DNA of 64,000 bases from Apostichopus japonicus (taxonomy: Eukaryota > Echinodermata > Holothuroidea > Aspidochirotida > Stichopodidae), in assembly GCF_037975245.1 (NCBI RefSeq), contig NC_092578.1, positions 15,877,821 through 15,941,820 on the forward strand, written 5' to 3'. Shown one piece after another: positions 52,943 to 64,000 of this stretch; position 1 is the stretch's first letter; the number at the start of each line of letters is the position of its first letter. The position numbers and the translations under genes are program-made. The notes under the pieces were generated by a model. That model saw only the letters and a program-made list of their open reading frames with translations. It did no database searches and had not been told where the DNA came from.

Positions 52943-53320
52943 CAGGGGTTCCCTTACTGGGGTGCATTAACCTCCAGGGGGTGCGTGTTTCCATCACAGG
53001 GGGTTCGTGAAACGTTTCTGAAAGTCAAAACTAGAGTACTTTTTGTTGAACTAAAATCTGATATATCATATAATTTAGAAATGTACAAAGGTCGAACCTA
53101 TCGACAAACTATTTTCGCGTTCCATATGCATATGTTGCCATAGTAGTACCGTACCATGCATGCATGTGATACTTGATCTTTTACGAAGCACTGTTATGCG
53201 TATTATAGTATAATAATGACTCAGATCGTGTCTCGAAAAGTTGGGGGTTCGTGGACAACTTTTACTTCCACAGGGTGTTCGTGGGGGGGGGGGGGGAGGA
53301 GTAAAGTTAGGGAAACCCTG
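52943..53320. mobile_element. hAT-like non-autonomous transposon, 378 bp
   Basis: Ends CAGGGGTTCCCTTA and TTAGGGAAACCCTG region (12 of 14 complementary), flanked by an exact 8-bp duplication TTCTAGAC. CAGGGGTTCCC ends are typical of hAT elements. Inside, GGGGGTTCGTG-like blocks occur in both halves. No transposase; the 83-codon frame across it is incidental. Confidence 0.9.
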
Positions 53321-53328
53321 TTCTAGAC
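53321..53328. repeat. hAT target duplication, right
   Basis: Exact partner of 52,935-52,942. Confidence 0.88.
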
Positions 53329-53478
53329 AGAATTTTAGTCTTGGTATTTGTTATTCAAAATAAATAGATAAATGGTATAGCAATGTTTGTATAGTAATTG
53401 ATGATTTTTGATGCCAAAGGAATAGCTCCGGCTTTTCCAAACTTTTCAACCCACGGTGTGATTCTTTCCCAATTGACT

Positions 53479-58068
<4,590 letters not shown>

Positions 58069-58090
58069 TATAGGCCCTATAGGGCCTATA
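58069..58090. repeat. Perfect 22-bp palindrome 1
   Basis: TATAGGCCCTA followed by its own complement, no spacer. Contains the GGCC core also seen in the frequent TAGGCCTA octamer. Confidence 0.9.
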
Positions 58091-58098
58091 TATAAAAG

Positions 58099-58120
58099 CG
58101 GGACACCATATGGTGTCCCG
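58099..58120. repeat. Perfect 22-bp palindrome 2
   Basis: CGGGACACCAT followed by its own complement, 8 bases after palindrome 1. Not related in sequence to palindrome 1. Confidence 0.9.
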
Positions 58121-58646
58121 AGCGGTCACGTTTTACAGAGCTGGAACATTTGCTTCTCAAAAAATAACATTATGCATATTTGTTTGAATCGTTTTCTATG
58201 CATACCCCGCCCCATTAAATATTTTGCATAGTCTAAGAACTGTGAGTACAAGTACCGAGTACTTAGTTCCAGTAAAAACTCACGAATACGCGGAAGAACT
58301 AGTCCGACTATACTAGTTATATGTTCTATGAGTACGAGTACAACAACCAAGAAAAGATAAAATATACTTAAGTATTAGAGTACTGGCACAAGTGCGATCC
58401 TATCCTTATTCTTATTTGCCTGTCAGTAAAGGTAATACTATATTGTATATGATGTATTCACAAATGTTAAGTTTCTGCAATGCTCGTGTAGACCTGTGAT
58501 AACTGTAACCCGCAAGTATTCGCTGCTCTCACGCACTTTGGAAATCATTTATCCTTCATTAGAGCAGAAATCCTGGGCAGTGTAAAGTTATGTTCCGTTC
58601 GTATTCTAACCATGACTCAAGAACACATGAGAGTAACATAGTGACA

Positions 58647-58654
58647 GAAAGATG
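58647..58654. repeat. Target duplication of the outer element, left
   Basis: GAAAGATG, matching GAAATATG at 59,617-59,624 at seven of eight positions. Confidence 0.7.
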
Positions 58655-58666
58655 CATTGGCGTCGC

Positions 58667-58674
58667 CAGTCATT
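58667..58674. repeat. Target duplication of the inner element, left
   Basis: CAGTCATT, repeated exactly at 59,236-59,243. Confidence 0.88.
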
Positions 58675-59235
58675 CAGTGGCGTCACCAGACTTTTCAGTC
58701 TGGGGGGCACCAGCATTTGATGGGGGGGCACTTAGGTGGATACGGATCGCCGTCCTGGGGGAGGGGTCTAAGGGGGTGGCCCCCTCCCCCTTTGGAAAAT
58801 TTTCGCATACGGAGGATGGGCTAGATGCAAAATGGTGCCACATTTGATGCTAACTTCGATCTGAAGATATCTCCAGAAATTGCTATTTTTGAGGTAATGA
58901 TTTTAACAACGCGCAGAATTTTGCAGAGGATATGAACCACATGCTGTCGATATTATGCCTAACCCTATCAATAGAACCTACATTTGTTGAATTAATGTGT
59001 GCATGACCCCCGACTCCTTTCTTGTCCTTCTCGTTTTCTCCCATTATCCGAAAATACGAATTACTGTGCTTCTTTGTCCTTATGAAAAACCAACTCAGAT
59101 GATGGGAGTTGAATATAACAAAATATATATATTTTTTTTACCAACCCAAATCTCAGATGGGGGGCACTCGGGGGGCACTAGGTTTTTCAGGGGGGCACGT
59201 GCCCCCCTGCCCCCCCCCCCTTGGCGACGCCACTG
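58675..59235. mobile_element. Inner hAT-like element, 561 bp (CAGTGGCGT family)
   Basis: Begins CAGTGGCGTCACC and ends GGCGACGCCACTG (12 of 13 complementary), with an exact 8-bp duplication CAGTCATT inside the outer element. Shares the CCTGGGGGAGGGGTCTAAGG block with its host and with 22,598-22,902. G and C runs abound. No transposase seen. Confidence 0.9.
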
Positions 59236-59243
59236 CAGTCATT
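59236..59243. repeat. Target duplication of the inner element, right
   Basis: Exact partner of 58,667-58,674. Confidence 0.88.
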
Positions 59244-59616
59244 TCAATCTTGGGGGCACAGAGGGGGGGCAGCACTTATAATTACTGCACAATGTTAATT
59301 TGTGAATGCCGTCCTGGGGGCGGGGTCTAATGGGAGGAGGTGTCCCCCTCCCCTTTGAGAAATGTTTCATTAATAAAGGGTCCTTAGATGCAATCTGGTG
59401 CTATATTTTGCAACTTGAAGTAACTTTATGTTCAAGAATTTTTCCAGCTTATTCTGTCCGATATTTATGCAGTTTAATTAATGCATATAAAGTTTTTGTT
59501 TGAGTGTTATGTTTAACACTACAAATCGCATCTGGGGGGACCCGGTGGCACGATTGTTTTGGGGGGCACGTCCCCTCCTCTCCCCCCCCCCCGACCACCC
59601 CTTGGCGACGCCACTG

Positions 59617-59624
59617 GAAATATG
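59617..59624. repeat. Target duplication of the outer element, right
   Basis: GAAATATG; see 58,647-58,654. Confidence 0.7.
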
Positions 59625-59704
59625 ATCAACAATTGCAATAGGCGTTGTATGAATTTCAGTAGGGCCTATACTTGATACAGTGGTCAGATATATGTTCGGT
59701 TGAG

Positions 59705-59746
59705 CATGGAGGTAAAAACAGACCTCTATCTGTTTTTACCTCCATG
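59705..59746. repeat. Perfect hairpin, 18-bp arms, CATGGAGGTAAAA family copy 2
   Basis: CATGGAGGTAAAAACAGA (59,705-59,722), 6-base loop, exact complement (59,729-59,746). The first 13 bases, and the preceding GAG, are the same as in the palindrome at 47,044. Confidence 0.92.
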
Positions 59747-62700
59747 GGTTGAGTCATTCTTATCGCGGTACTTTTCCGGACAGACTATATTAATTCAAAT
59801 AATGTTTTTAAAAGAAAACATTTCATCACCTGGATGAAATATATTAGGGGCTCTACCAGTCATAGTCCATACCCAGACTACATTGATTAGTTGTGAGCCT
59901 TTAGCTTATTTAATTCGTTATGTGCTTAATCATATACCCTCACAACAGCTTAGGCCTCCCTTGTAGATATAGGCAGCATATACATATATAGGCTACTGAA
60001 GCCTATACACGTATGGCCTTGAACGCTCTATAACAGGACTTCGCCTATTGACGTGAATTAATTGTTATTGAATGTTTCCCTATACCTACATTCAATTTGC
60101 CTCGCGGGCAAGTTTCGGGCGATTCCATTATCATTTTTCTTCTTAGTGCAGATAAACCTGTTTGGGTGCAAAAGACTTTTGCCGGGAGCGATTTTATACG
60201 CATATTAATTTGATAACAATCGACTGGTGAATGAACGGACGTGTATGACAAAGGCATTGATGGATTATAGCCTAACGTATAAATTGTATAAGCTCCACTG
60301 CACCATACTACATCATGCTTGGATGACATCCGGGTATTCATAGATCTTATTCAAGCCAACGAACGCAGAGGAGGACAAAATATCAAGTTCTAAAAAAAAA
60401 ATGCTTTTGATGGTTCTCGCCTCATTAAAGATTTACCTCTGTCGAGTTCTCAGTTCATCATCTCTAAATTTGTCTATCGTTTTAATTGTTAGATGCGGTC
60501 TGTTGCAGTTAATAGGTCGTTTAATATTCCCCTTTATTTATAGAGTCGTAAATCTGCTCAGCTCAGAATTATAAACGTTCTTTGGGGAGATTTATATTGA
60601 GTATTTTATGCTCGCCTGTCTGGATTTTTAAAAAAAAGAAGGATAGTTATTTGAAAATGGTCTGTATTAAACCTTCGCTTTTAATATTGTTTTCAGTGAG
60701 TCATTTTATTCCCTGTCCTGCCATTACACCCTACAAAGTTTAATCCCACCCCCACCCCGCCCCTACCTTCACCCAGAGACATAAGAATAGAACGAAAGAC
60801 AATAGACGCAACCAAAACAGGCAGCATGTTCTTATATGTACGGTATCTATTTACGGGTTCAGTGCACAGTCATTATACATAGACATTGCAATTCTCTTTC
60901 GGTGGACGAGATATCATCATGTGTTTACTGCGATAGACTTAACGCCAAAATTAATATAAACTAATAAACAGCACGTGTTGCTATCCTGGCCTGACCAGAG
61001 TGTGTATGTGTGGGAGGGGGAAGGTGGGGTGCTTCAGTGGTAGGCTGTAGCATCTGGAGCCGTGGGGAAATCTGGGGCCCTGAGTATATGGGATAGGTAA
61101 TAACGTCAACTGATACTTATGCTATACTGAAGGGAAATAAAGAATTGAAAAGGTAGTAGCTCGGTGACGTAATTGTCCTAACCTAGCCTCTCGACGACTA
61201 TTTTGCGCCCCGCTGCCTGCCCCCTCCCTACCAGTGTCATGTGACGATCATTTACAGAAGGAGGTGTTATTCCATAATGAGAAACGGACTAGTAAGGTTG
61301 TTAAAAGGGTGAGGAATTCGCAAAGCAGACTCTGCACAATTTATTCTATAGAGTTATCCACATGCGTAGGCTACGTCATTTTTGCTTCCGTCGACTGGAG
61401 TGAAACGAGTGGTGTCCTGCATACAGACGGACTAAGTCAGACGATCGTGTAGTCTGCTTGGCTGTTTCCGATTTCTTTATATAATGCGCGCGTTAAGTTT
61501 GACGTAAGTAATAGGCAAAGTAATAACGTAAGTTGAGAAGTGACATTTCCCAACCAATGTCGCTTACGCTCACAATGGAGTAGACATGAAACAAAGACTC
61601 GAAACGTAATAACTGATGGAAAACCTCTCTCAAGAGATATAATAACATGGATAGGATGTCCATAACTCGCCCCACTTCACTTGAGCTACCGAAAATCAAT
61701 TCGACGGTGCGATCAAAAAGCTACATTTCCTTGGCATACATACGCGGGAAATGTAGGCCTACTATACTTCTGCTGTTTGCATGCGCAGTAGTATCCAGTT
61801 AGAGGTGTGAAAACGGTCGCCTGCTTTCGCAGACTTATTAACATGCGTCTTTATGTAATACCATACATGAAAAATGAGACAGAAACATATTAGACAGACT
61901 CTATTAAAATAAGGATGCAAGAGTATCAGTATATGGGCGAGATGCAAACCCAACTGAATCACGCCCCATCTCTGCGGGTTGTAGGCTGCCTATTTTCAGG
62001 CCTGTATGATGATTCCGTTTCTTTTATCTGCTTGGCACATCTCCGCCAGATGGTACTCTATGCGTAAGGTTAATGAAACGTAAACGCTAAATAAAGCCTA
62101 TACTCTCGGTTGAACAGTTCGTTGACGCAATACTCACCAGTGAATAATGATACAGACGAATTAGGCGAGTGACTAATTGGCGGTATATAGGACCGATGTC
62201 CTTCACTTGATTGTTTGCATGAATCATACTATAGGACCGATACAATGTGATGGCAGACCCGCAGCCTACTTCATCGACGGCCATGACAACTAGTAAGCAC
62301 ATTCATAACAAGCTGCCTGTTAGATATACCCGTATAATGTACAAACCGGATCTATATCCCTTTGTTGTCAAATTAAGACAAAATCGGCGACAAAACCGAT
62401 ATATTATACCACTCATGATCAGACCAACGTGTATACATGTAGTTTATAAATATATATGTATATATATATATAACCATACACTATATACGTTTGCTTAACT
62501 AATGTTATATCATGTCATCATTTTGACATTTCGTGTTAATTACATGCACTTAGGCTACAGACAATTAATATCGCTATCCTTTGTTAACATATGGTAACTT
62601 GAATAAGAAATCGGGCAATTGAGCTGGTGCCTGTATGCATGTTTAAACTGTATACGTGTAGATGTAGAAGCTCTTTTTGGCTGAACAGCAACATTCTTAT

Positions 62701-64000
62701 TCTTTTTTTCTTTTCTTTTTTAGTAGTTCCGTTAATTTGGTAATTTGGTTCATTGGTATGTTTTGCAATATTTTCTTGACTCCCTGATTTGAATGACAAT
62801 TCGTTGTCCTTTAAAGCATCCACCTCTGCCTCGTCCCCTCCCCCCCCCCCTCACCCCTTCCACAGTGCCACCCTCTCTCATAAAATCACCACATCATTAG
62901 ATGGAATGGAAAACGGTTCAAGCAAGTTCAAGTTACATAGTTACAGCACGAATGGTATAATGTGTCATAGGCAGATCCTCAATGATTAGTACATCAACGA
63001 ACTTGCATGGTTTGACCTTGAAGGCCACTGTGCAATTAACAATAACGTGTAGGCTATACTATATGGCAGTTTAACTATATATTACTATTCGCAACATCTT
63101 CTAAAGCAAAAAATATTGAAATCTTTCATTTTCTTTCTTAGAACGTTTTGGTAAGAAAACTTTTGTTTTGTGTACATATACTTGATGGCGCATTAAAACC
63201 CACCCCCTCCCCAGTATTCTGCAGTAACACATTGTAATGACTCACATTAACTGTACCCGTCCACCGCTCCCCCCCCCCCCCACCCGACCCCCTTCAGCGG
63301 CTCCGCCGCCCCTGCCAAATACAATCGTTAGTCGGTAGGACTTTTGGACTTGTCGATCAAATAATAATACGCTACTTTGTACAATGCTATAGGTATTTTA
63401 ATCTGCCGATTTGGAGATTGAAAACTTTCTGAGCATCGTATATCTGAGCATATCCATTACAGATTTAGGTAATCCGTCTAACCAGTTGAAGGTTAAATCC
63501 ACAACTTAAGCTTAACCTCTCAACGAAAATACTTTGAAATTTAGCTTGTTGTAATCTCTTGAAAAATTGCCAAAACTTTCACTATTCATCAAATAGCACC
63601 ACTTTTTAGCGTACTACATGTTTTCTCATTATCATGCATAGACAACTGTAATACCCATATACAAAATGCCTCGGAAAAGAAAAGAAAAAAGAAGTGAGGA
63701 AAAATATGAAAACAAGATTCCTAATTTCACACAAATATTGTGGTGTTATTACTAAGAAAAGTAATGAGTTTTGCAGATATAAAGTATAATACCAGTGATT
63801 TCGATATACCTATTTCACACTTACATATTTTCTGGTTAACAAGTTGAACAGACCAAATGAAAGCCGACAGTGTTTATCCAATACCCCAGGCTTAGTTATA
63901 CAATGCAACAGCCAAAGGCTTTTATTTTCAGTATTTTTTTCCTCTCAATTCCCCCCCCCCCCCCCCTCCTTCTTGCTATACATAGAAAAGGATAGGATAT
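59747..64000. other. No recognised gene or element
   Basis: C runs at 60,748-60,768, 62,836-62,850, 63,270-63,282 and 63,951-63,966; otherwise AT-rich with frames under 100 codons and no domains. Confidence 0.5.

Larger units (their letters stand above)
58655..59616. mobile_element. Outer hAT-like element (CAGTGGCGT family), split by a relative
   Basis: Left end CATTGGCGTCGCCAG and right end CTTGGCGACGCCACTG are inverted repeats. Element sequence lies at 58,655-58,674 and 59,236-59,616; an inner element occupies 58,675-59,235. Restored by eye, the outer copy is about 390 bp. Its GTCCTGGGGGCGGGGTCTAA block at 59,310-59,329 matches the inner copy and the 22.6-kb copy. The imperfect flanking duplication suits an older insertion. 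Confidence 0.85.

Overview
This is a gene-poor, AT-rich stretch of animal nuclear genome. The evidence is one multi-exon-type receptor gene with a GT-AG intron, many tRNA-headed SINEs, several hAT-like non-autonomous DNA transposons with 8-bp target duplications, and long (TA)n and minisatellite arrays. Nothing bacterial or viral was seen. The receptor type, the repeat style and the frequent octamer TAGGCCTA would suit a marine invertebrate deuterostome such as an echinoderm or hemichordate. That placement is inference only; I cannot name a species.

Layout. 0-7 kb: a 5' U2-snRNA-headed retroposon with a perfect 18-bp target duplication (498-683), a dispersed repeat (repeat A) found on both strands, and a tandem duplication. 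7-26 kb: mostly non-coding, with SINE families S1 and S4, a nested DNA element inside an S1 tail (13.1-13.5 kb), a hAT-like element (13.64-14.05 kb), a foldback element with an internally amplified arm (15.7-16.1 kb), several short near-perfect hairpins, another hAT-like element (22.6-22.9 kb), (TA)n tracts and a 495-bp (TAG)n array (24.8-25.3 kb). 27.5-33 kb: an S2 SINE, then the only convincing gene, a class A GPCR of 426 residues in two coding exons (29,334-30,109 and 31,857-32,361, plus strand).

33-46 kb: another candidate element (33.1-33.4 kb), a 140-bp higher-order minisatellite (34.3-34.7 kb), a 14-bp minisatellite (37 kb), a 1.4-kb CTGTC/ATAT minisatellite with higher-order structure (39.5-40.9 kb), and tRNA-like sequences. 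45.5-50 kb: S3 and S2 SINEs and repeat R, twice beside an S3 head. 52.8-59.7 kb: (TA)n tracts, a hAT-like element (52.9-53.3 kb), twin 22-bp palindromes (58.1 kb), and two related hAT-like elements nested one inside the other (58.65-59.62 kb). 59.7-64 kb: one hairpin, otherwise nothing recognised.

There is no operon or multi-gene system here. The GPCR is the functional gene; the rest is transposon-derived or simple repeat. The most unusual item is the U2-headed retroposon. SINEs with U1/U2 heads are known from crocodilians (the SINEU group), so an independent invertebrate case would be worth pursuing. All alignments were made by eye; no database search was possible.
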